Below are positions 1-6,548 of a DNA stretch of 8,497 nucleotides, in pieces; position 1 is the stretch's first letter, and each line of letters begins with the position of its first letter. Below the pieces are notes generated by a model that was given only the letters and a program-made list of their open reading frames with translations, made no database searches and was not told the origin of the DNA. The position numbers and the translations under genes were made by a program. Source of the DNA: Clostridia bacterium (lineage in GTDB: Bacteria; Bacillota; Clostridia; Christensenellales; UBA1242). The DNA lies in the NCBI GenBank assembly GCA_017408305.1, contig JAFQUU010000041.1:1-8497 (forward strand), in the 5' to 3' direction.

Positions 1-52
1 GTTCTTGCACCCAAAACTTTGCCACCTCTCAAAATGTCATTATTCGGCAAAA
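1..52. other. Short flank after the signal peptidase gene
   Basis: This is the sequence beyond the stop codon of the last fibre-operon gene. On the minus strand there is an AGAGG followed 10 bases later by a TTG (about positions 10-8) that could open another gene running off the window. Too little is present to judge, and no terminator is visible before the edge. Confidence 0.3.
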
Positions 53-1324
53 TTATTTTTCTTGCTTATTTGTTTTTCGTTTAAATTTACTGAGGAAATA
101 ATTTTTTCTTAGTTTTCTAAAGTGCCTGTAAAGATTTTTGTATTTCTTATCAATTTTTTCTTTTTCTGAAAGATAAAACTTGCTTATCTTTTCAATTGGC
201 TCTTTTTTCTCATGCATGGTTTTGATTTTTTTGTTTAACTCGGCCATTTCTTCATATTGCTTATCAAAAATGCCTTTTCTGAGATAGTACTTTCGGATGT
301 TTGTTGGTATGGCTCCAGGCTTCCATAACAGTGCAATATAATCAACTTTTTCATCGGGTTCGGCATGAGCAAGCACCTTTAGTTTTTCTTTCTTTGAGAA
401 ACCATAGCCAATTTTGTTTTTGACACAAAGTGGGTCAGTAAGTTTTCTTTTGCCCTCTATCACTTCACATTCAAGTAGTGCCAAATGCACATCTCTGCCA
501 CTTTCAATAATAATTATTAGTGCAACCAAAAGAAGAGGAACCAAAATAGATAGAATTATTCCCCAAGAAGATGATAGCGTTGTTAAAACAGATGACATAA
601 AACCTGCAAAGCCAGAACTATCATATGCCCCAACAACCATGTTTTCTGAAATATACCAAACATCTTTTGCAGAGTTTGAAGTGCCATAAGTTGAAAACCA
701 GCGTGTGCCGTTTTCATCTTCATAAACACTGTCTATATGATGAAAAACAATAATTGCACCAGATTTTGCTGCTGTTTGCATTTCTGTGTTTTGAATGCCA
801 AACATTTGCTGTATTGAAGCGTGGTATTGCAAAGGTGCAATTTGATTTGAGTCAACTTTTATGCAGGTGTTGATATCAAAACTGTTATAACTTGGTGCAT
901 ACAAATAAAATGCAATTATATCCCCTTCAACTCGCTGATTGTTTTCGTTATAGGTAACGCCTTTTAGGGTGTGTGTGTTTACGGAGTGCACAATAACATT
1001 TTCGCCAATTTCAAAGCCACTTTTTTCCATGCTTCCAGATACAATTTTCATGGTGCTGTAGCCAGCAAAGGTTGGCACTATGTTTTGAATGCGACAGTTG
1101 ATGTTTGAAAAACAAAAAGTTGCACCAAAAATTACACAAATCACGCAAAACACATCCAAAATAATGGATATGGTTTTTTGTAGTGGTGATTTAGGTTTGG
1201 AAATCTTTTTTTCGTTGATGTTGCGTTTTTTGTTTAGTTGTTTGTTTAGTTTTGCCGATGTTTGTGCAATACGCCTTTCAACACTTTTGTCTTCTTTAGT
1301 AATAACATTTACTACTGGCTTCAT
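53..1324 (-). CDS. SipW-type (ER-type) signal peptidase I with long cytoplasmic tail
   Basis: A 423-residue membrane signal peptidase of family S26, predicted to cleave the signal peptides of the fibre proteins encoded just upstream. Residues 1-50 are basic and cytoplasmic, and about 51-72 form a membrane segment. The catalytic box SGSME at 96-100 places the nucleophile at Ser98. GDIIAF at 134-139 and FHHIDSV at 194-200 follow, and a GTSNSAKD stretch at 214-221 matches the usual GD-N-D box. Using His (195 or 196) rather than Lys is the mark of the archaeal/ER/SipW class. A second membrane segment lies at about 255-273. The last ~150 residues are charged, Lys/Glu-rich and probably coiled-coil, an extension SipW of Bacillus lacks. 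ATG start; the AAGGAG at 1335-1330 overlaps the stop codon of the preceding gene, so translation is probably coupled. The family call is firm; the substrates are inferred from position. Confidence 0.88.
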   Translation of the reverse strand: MKPVVNVITKEDKSVERRIAQTSAKLNKQLNKKRNINEKKISKPKSPLQKTISIILDVFCVICVIFGATFCFSNINCRIQNIVPTFAGYSTMKIVSGSMEKSGFEIGENVIVHSVNTHTLKGVTYNENNQRVEGDIIAFYLYAPSYNSFDINTCIKVDSNQIAPLQYHASIQQMFGIQNTEMQTAAKSGAIIVFHHIDSVYEDENGTRWFSTYGTSNSAKDVWYISENMVVGAYDSSGFAGFMSSVLTTLSSSWGIILSILVPLLLVALIIIIESGRDVHLALLECEVIEGKRKLTDPLCVKNKIGYGFSKKEKLKVLAHAEPDEKVDYIALLWKPGAIPTNIRKYYLRKGIFDKQYEEMAELNKKIKTMHEKKEPIEKISKFYLSEKEKIDKKYKNLYRHFRKLRKNYFLSKFKRKTNKQEK

Positions 1325-1333
1325 TTTTTCTCC

Positions 1334-1870
1334 TTAAAACTGGGTAACGGTTAACAGCAAGTCCCCTGCCAAATAACTGCTTAGGGCTGGGTTGTCCACC
1401 TTAATTTGCACGGTTAAGGTTTGTGTTTGGTCTTTTATAAGATTAACAAAAACTGCTTCTGAAAACGGATATGTTTGATTATCAAAAACATATGTAAGTG
1501 CCATGTTTTGCTTTTCAAGGTTTGCAAACTCCACAGAAACTTGTGCGTTTTGATGTGGTTTGAATGTGTAAGTGTACTCCAAATATGAAGTTGGGGTTAT
1601 ATTAGAGTTTATGGGCACTGTGCTTGTGTTGACAGACTCAAATTCTTGAAAGCCGAAAATGTATGTTAAAAGGTTTGTTTTAGTGTTCTCTGTAACTTGA
1701 TTACAGTCCACATTGATTGACAAAAGCATTTCAGCCTGTGTTTTGGTTTTTGAAAGAATATTGATTGTAAGAGCACTGCAAACAATTGTAACCACTGCCA
1801 TCAAAAACATAAAACTGTTGCCAAGAATTTTTAGGTGTCGTTTTTTGTTTAACTCTTTTATTTCGTCCAC
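1334..1870 (-). CDS. Small membrane-anchored fibre-accessory protein (TasA/camelysin-like)
   Basis: A 178-residue protein with a short basic N-terminus, one hydrophobic segment at about 15-38 (possibly a SipW-type signal) and an extracellular region rich in Thr, Asn and beta-prone stretches, with no cysteine pair or catalytic motif. Its C-terminal strand pattern (TLTVQIKV, then a final LLLTVTQF) resembles that of the 194-residue subunit upstream, so I read it as a minor subunit, anchor or assembly factor. It starts with GTG at 1870, supported by AGGAG five bases upstream (1880-1876). It lies between the putative major subunit and the signal peptidase, 9 bp from the latter. Family membership is inferred from context and weak similarity; the exact role is unknown. 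Confidence 0.6.
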   Translation of the reverse strand: MDEIKELNKKRHLKILGNSFMFLMAVVTIVCSALTINILSKTKTQAEMLLSINVDCNQVTENTKTNLLTYIFGFQEFESVNTSTVPINSNITPTSYLEYTYTFKPHQNAQVSVEFANLEKQNMALTYVFDNQTYPFSEAVFVNLIKDQTQTLTVQIKVDNPALSSYLAGDLLLTVTQF

Positions 1871-1888
1871 ATAAACTCCTTATGTAAT

Positions 1889-1905
1889 CACGACTTTTTG
1901 TCGTG
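1889..1905 (-). promoter_or_regulatory. Intergenic hairpin between fibre genes
   Basis: A perfect 6-bp stem (1889-1894 with 1900-1905) around a 5-base loop, between the 194-residue gene stop and the ribosome binding site of the 178-residue gene. No T-run follows in the direction of transcription, so it is not a standard terminator. It could be an mRNA-stabilising or attenuating stem that lowers expression of the downstream genes relative to the putative major subunit. Confidence 0.4.
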
Positions 1906-1964
1906 GAATTGATAATAAAAAAGACAAATTTATCTGCTCACTAAATATGCCTTTTAAATTTGTT

Positions 1965-2549
1965 TTAAGCTTTTGCAAGTGTCCAAGAGTATTGGCCATT
2001 TTCAAAACCAGCATCTTTTGCAAGGTCTGAAATTGTGTAAGTGATAGAGTATGTTGCTGTGCCTGCAACGCCAGCTGTTGCTGCAGGAACTGTTACAACA
2101 AGGCCTGTTGGTGTGCTTTCGCGTTCAAGGTTGTTTGCAGTAACAGTTTCAACAAGGGTTGCTGTAGAGTCATGGTCACCAGTGTTGGTGAATGAGTATG
2201 TGAATGTAACAGTTTTGTTTGTTTTTGAAAGTTCAATATCTGCAAGTGGTGCAAGTGTTCCAAGGCTTGCAGAGTTGTCTGTATCAGCAGTGAATGTGAT
2301 GATAGTATTAGAGTTGTCTTGTGCAGGTGCTTGGCCATCTGTTGTCATTTTAACAACTTCTCCTTCTGCACCAACTTTGTAGGTTGCAGAAACGCTTCCT
2401 GCAATTTCTGAAGCGATGTAACTTACTGTTACATTTGATTTAAACGATTGAGTGCCTGCGGCAAATGCAAAAACGCAAGCAATGATTGCACCAAGGCAAA
2501 CAACGCCAAGTGTGCTGAAAGCAACGACAAGTTTACTTTTTGAGGTCAT
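1965..2549 (-). CDS. SipW-dependent fibre subunit, TasA/camelysin-like
   Basis: A 194-residue secreted protein, probably the main structural subunit of a surface fibre. A hydrophobic signal segment spans about 7-31 and ends in AFAAG, where cleavage is likely. The mature part is a Thr/Ala/Ser-rich, beta-prone domain with no cysteines after the signal. Residues 42-59 align with residues 38-55 of the 831-residue DGR target (8 of 18 identical, core YxAxEI). NTGD at 122-125 and NNLxxE at 139-144 also match NTGD 115-118 and NNLxxE 133-138 there at nearly the same spacing, so the two share an N-terminal domain. ATG start with AAAGGAG at 2564-2558, eight bases upstream. No convincing promoter of its own was found, so it may rely on read-through from the target gene. 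TasA/CalY-type assignment rests on architecture plus the SipW-type peptidase in the same operon. Confidence 0.75.
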   Translation of the reverse strand: MTSKSKLVVAFSTLGVVCLGAIIACVFAFAAGTQSFKSNVTVSYIASEIAGSVSATYKVGAEGEVVKMTTDGQAPAQDNSNTIITFTADTDNSASLGTLAPLADIELSKTNKTVTFTYSFTNTGDHDSTATLVETVTANNLERESTPTGLVVTVPAATAGVAGTATYSITYTISDLAKDAGFENGQYSWTLAKA

Positions 2550-2786
2550 CTTTTGTTCTCCTTTAATAAATATTTTTTTGAGTTTTTTGAAAAAAAGAAA
2601 AGTATTTTTCCTTACCCTTAGCAGCGTTTTTTGAGCAGTTTTTACGCTGTTTTCCTCATCCCTCCGGGGTTTTGTTTAAAACCCTCAAAACCTTTGATTA
2701 AGTGTGTTTTTTAAGCCACAATAACATATCGAATTTTTGCAAAAATTTTTTTAAGTTGCCTTACGGCAACAATTGGGCAATGCATG

Positions 2787-2826
2787 TTTGTGGGCTTTTG
2801 ATGGCGGGGTCGCCATCGCCCACAAA
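2787..2826 (-). repeat. Long bulged hairpin
   Basis: A 9-bp outer stem (2787-2795 with 2818-2826) and a 7-bp inner stem (2800-2806 with 2811-2817) are separated by a 4-base TTTT bulge and closed by a 4-base loop. All 16 pairs are Watson-Crick and the stem is GC-rich in an AT-rich background. It lies about 40-80 bp beyond the VR gene. It could be an mRNA 3' end stabiliser, a factor-dependent terminator, or part of the DGR target landscape. Confidence 0.6.
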
Positions 2827-2837
2827 ATGCTTGCCTA

Positions 2838-2859
2838 TTGGGGAAAGGTTTTTCCCCAA
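2838..2859 (-). repeat. VR-adjacent DGR hairpin/cruciform
   Basis: A perfect 9-bp stem (2838-2846 with 2851-2859) with a 4-base loop (2847-2850, AACC on the coding strand) begins 15 bases past the end of VR homology and 7 bases past the target stop codon. In characterised DGRs such as that of Bordetella phage BPP-1, a short-stem, 4-base-loop hairpin just downstream of VR is needed for efficient retargeting. Position and shape match; function here is inferred. Confidence 0.65.
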
Positions 2860-2866
2860 ACCCCTT

Positions 2867-5362
2867 TCAGGAAGTAAGGGAAAGGCGAAACCCGACACGC
2901 GTATGGGTATTAGCTACACCGTTACTCACAGAGAAATAGAAAGCGCCGGCAGTAGTAGTACTACCAGTATAACCACCAGAAAGCACCCCGAAGATGTAGT
3001 CGGTTGAGTTGCTTACGTAATAATAATCACTTAAGCCCGTTGAAGAACTTGCTGTTGAAGAATTGCTTGTTTGCAAGCCAACAAGCATTGCAAGTGGATT
3101 TTTTTCAAGATTTAATGATGTGCCCATATAGCGATAGTAATTACTTGAAGTTGGCAAGTTGTAAGACATTTTTATGTAGTTTGCATCTTCAAAAAGTGGG
3201 GTTTTGAAAGTTTCAAAATCTGCACTTGAAGAAGATGTGATATAGTTGCCAGCATTGTGAGTTGCACCCGTTGATGGGTTTTGAACTGTGGCCGAATAAT
3301 CATAATCATCAAAATTTACATATGCCCAAACATTTGTGCCATCACTTGCCACTGCACTGCCAAACACCCATTTCCAAACATTGCCCCAAGGGTTGCATTG
3401 GCCAAGACAGAAAACTGATGTGTATTTATCGCTACCAACATAGCCATCAAGAAGAATGCGTTTTGTGCCAGTGTTGTATGTCAAAAATTGATGTGCATAA
3501 AGGCCTGTTTTGTCTTGATTATGGCGATAAAGATTGTTATAGCCATAATTCATACCAGCGTTGTCAAAACCTGTTTCTGAAAGCACATTTTCGCCCCTTG
3601 AATTTGCTGAATATGTGGCTGTGCCTTTAGAAGAGGAATTATAGACACCAATACTTCCACTGCCCTTTTGAGACTCATATCTTGAATAATTATCCACGCC
3701 ACCAGTTGTGATGCTTGTGCCATCAATGTTTTGAACTGTTACCCCCGATGCATTGTATAAACTGAATGTGTAGGTGTTGCCATAACCCACTTTGGCTTGA
3801 GAGTTGTTGTCTGCGTATTTAATAAGATATAAGATGTTATAAACATATCTTGTATAACCCTCACCCTGTGCAGTTGAAGCAAAGTTATATGCAGTTTTAA
3901 GGGTTGGGTTGGCTGTGTGATAGGCCTTCCATGCCTTTGTAAGATTACTTGACCAAGAAAGCATATTTGCCTGATTGGTTGTTGAAGTTGTGCCAGAAGT
4001 ATAGCCATAGTTGTTTTGCTGATAGTTTACACTGCCAGATGTTAATGGGCATAAATCATAAACATAACTTCTTGGCACTGTGCCATAAGCATTTGAACTG
4101 CCTGTATAGGAAATTACATCATTGTTTGCATCAACAACCGGAGAAAAAAGTGTGCTTTCGAATGTTGCAACATAATGCTGTGGCACTTCCACACTGCCAA
4201 CAAATGCTTTGTCTGAAATTGATTGCCATTGTTTGTCGCCCACAACCCATCTTCTTACATGAAGTGATGGATAATATGTGTAAACATCAACCGTAAATGT
4301 TTCGGCATTTGCAAGTGTTCTGCCACTTGCCAAAACAGTGCCTTGTGGCAGGGTTATTTCTCTGCCAAACCATTCAAAATTGTAGTTTAAATCGCTTAAT
4401 TTGCCGATTATTTCGCCAGTGTTTATGTCAACATTTACAAGGTCTATATCTTTATAATAAGGGGCTGAAGTGCTGTAAGGGTCAACCTCTGCTTGCCCTT
4501 GTGCAAATGTTACATTTGCATTGCCATTAGGGTCTGCATCAACCAAGGCATTTTCAAGAGTTTGCAAAGAGTTTGTTTCAACCTTTGTTGGCATTGCATT
4601 TAGTGTTGCGTTATAGCCAAATTTTGTCCACTCTGTTGTGGTTTGATTTTGGGTTTGAAAAACACTTAAGATGTCGTTTGATGTATACTGCACATCAGCC
4701 ATAAAGGCAATTACAACTTGATAACTGCTTGTGTCTGAAGCACTTCCACCAAGACTTTTTAAAGAAATTTTTAAGTTAAGGCAATATGTGTCGTTATTGT
4801 CTATTGAACTGTTTGTTGAAAACTCAGAAACTTTGCCATTTGCAATTTGGGTGTTTATTGCAGAAACAAAATTTGTTGCAGTTTTGCCTGATTTTGTGGC
4901 AAGAGGGTCTGTATGGCCACTTGAAACATCAAAAAACATTGCAGAAGTTTCGTATTGCAAATTGTTTGAGTTTACAGATGTTATTTCAACATTTGGGATA
5001 ATATATCTGTCGCCTGTGTTTTTAATAAAAACAAAAAGTTCAATATAGTGGCTTGTTGAAGTAAATGTTACGTCTGGCAAAGTTGCCGAAATATTGCCGT
5101 AACTGGTTGCATCACCACTTTCTGAATAAACATAATCAGAAACCGTGCCACTGCCAGAAAGTTCAAGATATTCAGGATTTGTGGAGGAAGAATTATTTAC
5201 CTGATATGTGCCCCAAACTTTAGCACCAATTTCTGTGGCATAGTAGTTGATATTTCCATTCATTTTAACAGAAAGCATAAACGCAGCAAAAGATTCTGCT
5301 GTGCAAAGGCCAGCAACAATAAAGCAAATTAAACAACAAATAAAAATCTTAAATTTCTTCAA
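2867..5362 (-). CDS. DGR target: secreted SipW-type protein with variable C-type-lectin-like C-terminus
   Basis: An 831-residue exported protein and the DGR's mutagenesis target. Residues 1-27 form a signal peptide (likely cut near SFA|AF). Residues ~28-225 resemble the neighbouring fibre subunit (YxAxEI at 40-45, NTGD 115-118, NNL 133-135). The rest contains an Asn/Gly/Tyr-rich domain and, from about residue 480, a C-type-lectin/formylglycine-generating-enzyme-like fold carrying WGNVWKWVFG at 659-668 and ending in the conserved GFRLSL at 824-829. Residues 790-829 are encoded by VR; ten differ from the TR-encoded version: Y798, G800, S801, T804, S811, S813, G815, A817, H820, R822. There is no LPXTG motif or C-terminal membrane anchor, so attachment is probably through the fibre-like N-terminal domain. 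TTG start, chosen because AAGGGG (5374-5369) sits six bases upstream. Transcription probably starts in the invertible segment. Ligand unknown. Confidence 0.9.
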   Translation of the reverse strand: MKKFKIFICCLICFIVAGLCTAESFAAFMLSVKMNGNINYYATEIGAKVWGTYQVNNSSSTNPEYLELSGSGTVSDYVYSESGDATSYGNISATLPDVTFTSTSHYIELFVFIKNTGDRYIIPNVEITSVNSNNLQYETSAMFFDVSSGHTDPLATKSGKTATNFVSAINTQIANGKVSEFSTNSSIDNNDTYCLNLKISLKSLGGSASDTSSYQVVIAFMADVQYTSNDILSVFQTQNQTTTEWTKFGYNATLNAMPTKVETNSLQTLENALVDADPNGNANVTFAQGQAEVDPYSTSAPYYKDIDLVNVDINTGEIIGKLSDLNYNFEWFGREITLPQGTVLASGRTLANAETFTVDVYTYYPSLHVRRWVVGDKQWQSISDKAFVGSVEVPQHYVATFESTLFSPVVDANNDVISYTGSSNAYGTVPRSYVYDLCPLTSGSVNYQQNNYGYTSGTTSTTNQANMLSWSSNLTKAWKAYHTANPTLKTAYNFASTAQGEGYTRYVYNILYLIKYADNNSQAKVGYGNTYTFSLYNASGVTVQNIDGTSITTGGVDNYSRYESQKGSGSIGVYNSSSKGTATYSANSRGENVLSETGFDNAGMNYGYNNLYRHNQDKTGLYAHQFLTYNTGTKRILLDGYVGSDKYTSVFCLGQCNPWGNVWKWVFGSAVASDGTNVWAYVNFDDYDYSATVQNPSTGATHNAGNYITSSSSADFETFKTPLFEDANYIKMSYNLPTSSNYYRYMGTSLNLEKNPLAMLVGLQTSNSSTASSSTGLSDYYYVSNSTDYIFGVLSGGYTGSTTTAGAFYFSVSNGVANTHTRVGFRLSLTS
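2875..2995 (-). repeat. DGR variable repeat (VR)
   Basis: This 121-bp stretch at the 3' end of the target gene matches TR at 7737-7857 in 105 of 121 positions at a constant offset of 4862. All 16 mismatches lie where TR has T on the plus strand, that is A on the coding strand: 8 A-to-G, 5 A-to-C and 3 A-to-T. G, C and T positions of TR are never changed. Two of the 16 changes are silent (codons 790 and 802). The 3'-terminal 23 bp (2875-2897) are identical to TR and nearly free of coding-strand A, as expected for the initiation-of-mutagenic-homology segment. Homology stops at 2996. Confidence 0.97.
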
Positions 5363-5378
5363 AACTTGCCCCTTAATT

Positions 5379-5405
5379 TTTCACCTATTATAACAATAGA
5401 TGAAA
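5379..5405 (+). repeat. Inverted recombination site, left copy
   Basis: An imperfect palindrome with 11-bp arms (5379-5389 and 5395-5405, one mismatch) around a 5-bp asymmetric centre. Positions 5385-5405 are a perfect 21-bp inverted copy of 5536-5556. The 11-bp-arm geometry is what tyrosine recombinase core sites look like. The copy lies in the 5' untranslated leader of the target gene, about 17 bp before its start codon. Confidence 0.75.
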
Positions 5406-5418
5406 CTTATCAATTAAA

Positions 5419-5447
5419 AATTTAGCAAAACTCCCTCAAAAAGTCAA
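5419..5447 (-). promoter_or_regulatory. Sigma-A-like promoter for the DGR target, inside the invertible segment
   Basis: On the minus strand TTGACT (5447-5442) and TAAATT (5424-5419) are separated by exactly 17 bp, with a start expected near 5412. It points at the target gene and, if read-through occurs, the downstream fibre genes. It sits wholly between the two inverted sites, so flipping the segment would turn it toward the recombinase 3' end. Confidence 0.7.
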
Positions 5448-5511
5448 ACAAAAAAACATAAATAAATAAAATGTTGCAAAAAAATTTGTTTTTTGCACTA
5501 ATTTTTTCACG

Positions 5512-5538
5512 CCTTCTTTCAAAAAGAAGGTTTTTTTT
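5512..5538 (+). terminator. Rho-independent terminator at the edge of the invertible segment
   Basis: A perfect 8-bp stem (5512-5519 with 5523-5530), a 3-base loop, then eight T (5531-5538). In the present orientation it works on the plus strand, where no gene is seen. Its T-run crosses into the right inverted site, whose outer end also begins with T. After inversion the hairpin plus T8 would be preserved and would face the target gene from just upstream. Confidence 0.7.
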
Positions 5539-5562
5539 CATCTATTGTTATAATAGACGAAA
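5536..5562 (-). repeat. Inverted recombination site, right copy
   Basis: An imperfect palindrome with 11-bp arms (5536-5546 and 5552-5562, one mismatch) around a 5-bp centre. Positions 5536-5556 are the exact reverse complement of 5385-5405. Because the asymmetric centres are identical but opposed, recombination between the copies would invert the intervening DNA rather than delete it. The site ends 20 bp from the recombinase stop codon. Confidence 0.75.
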
Positions 5563-5582
5563 GATTTTTTTATAAATTTACA

Positions 5583-6458
5583 TTATTTTTTATACATTCT
5601 GTTAAGAATGTCTTTTTTATAATCAAACATAGAATGTGCATATCTTGTCATGGTAATCATAGGGTTTTTATGGCCCATGATGTCTGCGATGCTTTTGATG
5701 TCCATGCCTGCTTGCAAAGCGTTTGTTGCAAAAGTGTGGCGAAGCGAATGAAAGCCTTTTATGTTTTTTATGCCTGCCTTTTTTTGCAAACTTGCAAAAG
5801 CATATTGATATGTGCGTGGAATAACTGGTTTTCCTTGCTTATCACACACGACAAACTCGCTTTTTGTATGTTTTTTTATTGCCTTAAGTTCCTTAATCAA
5901 AACTTTGGGCAAAGGGATTGTGCGAATTGAAGACTGTGTTTTGGGGCTTGTAAACACAAACCTTGATTTTTACACATAAACCGAACGCCTGACAAAAACC
6001 CAGCCCTCATCAAAGTTTATATCTTCCCACCGTAGTGCCAAAACTTCGCCAAGCCTAAGCCCAAGCATTAAAGAAATTTTTATGCCTATATTTTTTTGGC
6101 TACATTCGTTTTCAAGTTGTTTTTCAATTAGGCCCTGCTCTTTTACAGAAAAGGATTGTATGTTTTTTTCGTTTTGCCCGGGGCAAGCAATTTTTTCTGA
6201 AAACACATCAACCTTGGCAAGTTTCAAAATGCCTTTTACAATTCTTAGAACAAGTTTTAAAGAATTTGTTGCCAATCTTTGCTTGCAAACATCTTCTATA
6301 TACCCAGAAAACACCTTTTCAGTAACTTCAAGAAGTTTAACATCCCTCCAAAAAGGATAAACAAATTTTTCAAGCATTAGTTCATACAAATCATAAGTAC
6401 GTGCTTTAACAAAACCTTTTTTTTGTTCAAGCCAAATGCTTGCATAACTACAAAACAA
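5583..6458 (-). pseudogene. Tyrosine recombinase interrupted by an in-frame TAA
   Basis: Read through one stop codon, this is a ~290-residue site-specific recombinase of the phage-integrase family. The first part (6458-5970, 162 residues) has an N-terminal core-binding helical domain and the first catalytic Arg in GLRLGE. The second (from 5969, same frame) has the beta-hairpin Lys in SPKTQSSIRTI, HSLRH (His and second Arg), GHKN (His) and the nucleophile Tyr in TRYAH. Only TAA at 5972-5970 separates them, with no frameshift, so a single base change would restore the gene. The TTG start at 6458 is supported by GGAGG at 6471-6467. A GTG at 5957 with a weak AAGG could restart translation, but that fragment lacks the first Arg. 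It lies 20 bp from an inverted site, which suggests it flipped the promoter. Alternatives: a decayed mobile-element integrase, stop readthrough, or a sequencing error. Confidence 0.85.
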
Positions 6459-6518
6459 ATTTTACACCTCCAAACTCCCTCCTCCTTAAATATCTTTAAC
6501 CTGCAAAACAAAAATATA

Positions 6519-6548
6519 CAAAAAAACACCTCTGTTTCAAGAGGTGTT
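6519..6548 (-). terminator. Rho-independent terminator of the TR-RT transcript
   Basis: A perfect 8-bp stem (6525-6532 with 6541-6548) with an 8-base loop, continuing on the minus strand into a run of T (seven in all, counting the end of the stem). It overlaps the RT stop codon at 6539-6537, so the last RT codons lie in the stem. It separates the retroelement transcript from the recombinase gene. Confidence 0.8.

Larger units (their letters stand above)
2550..2866. other. Gene-free, hairpin-rich intergenic region after the DGR target
   Basis: Between the target gene stop and the 194-residue gene I see no gene, only stacked inverted repeats: 2838-2859, 2787-2826, 2755-2770 (6-bp stem, 4-base loop), 2666-2685 (7 bp plus one GT pair, 4-base loop) and a weaker 6-bp pair 2622-2627/2644-2649. 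Several have 4-base loops. None is followed by a clean T-run on the minus strand, so no intrinsic terminator is evident and transcription may continue into the fibre genes. No clear -35/-10 pair was found. Confidence 0.55.
5363..5582. promoter_or_regulatory. Putative invertible promoter region
   Basis: The gap between the recombinase and the DGR target holds two inverted 27-bp palindromic sites (5379-5405 and 5536-5562) that bracket 130 bp (5406-5535) containing a promoter aimed at the target gene and a terminator aimed the other way. The layout recalls phase-variable switches such as the Clostridioides difficile flagellar switch, where ~21-bp inverted repeats flank about 150 bp and a tyrosine recombinase flips the segment. 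Inversion itself is inferred from sequence structure. Confidence 0.7.

Noticed and set aside
2041..2382. Plus-strand open frame inside the fibre subunit gene
   Set aside because: Antisense shadow of a well-supported gene, with no ribosome site and low-complexity Val/Ser content. The same applies to the other plus-strand frames in the target and RT genes.
2649..2664. Tiny minus-strand ORF starting at an ATG just after GGAGG
   Set aside because: Only five codons, with the ATG almost abutting the Shine-Dalgarno-like sequence; not credible as a gene.
2666..2685. Hairpin as terminator of the target gene
   Set aside because: No T-run follows on the minus strand, and it lies about 180 bp past the stop codon.
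5379..5562. The two palindromes as repressor operators only
   Set aside because: Possible, but the exact 21-bp inverted copies with opposed asymmetric centres, a promoter between them and an adjacent tyrosine recombinase fit inversion better. Kept only as the alternative.
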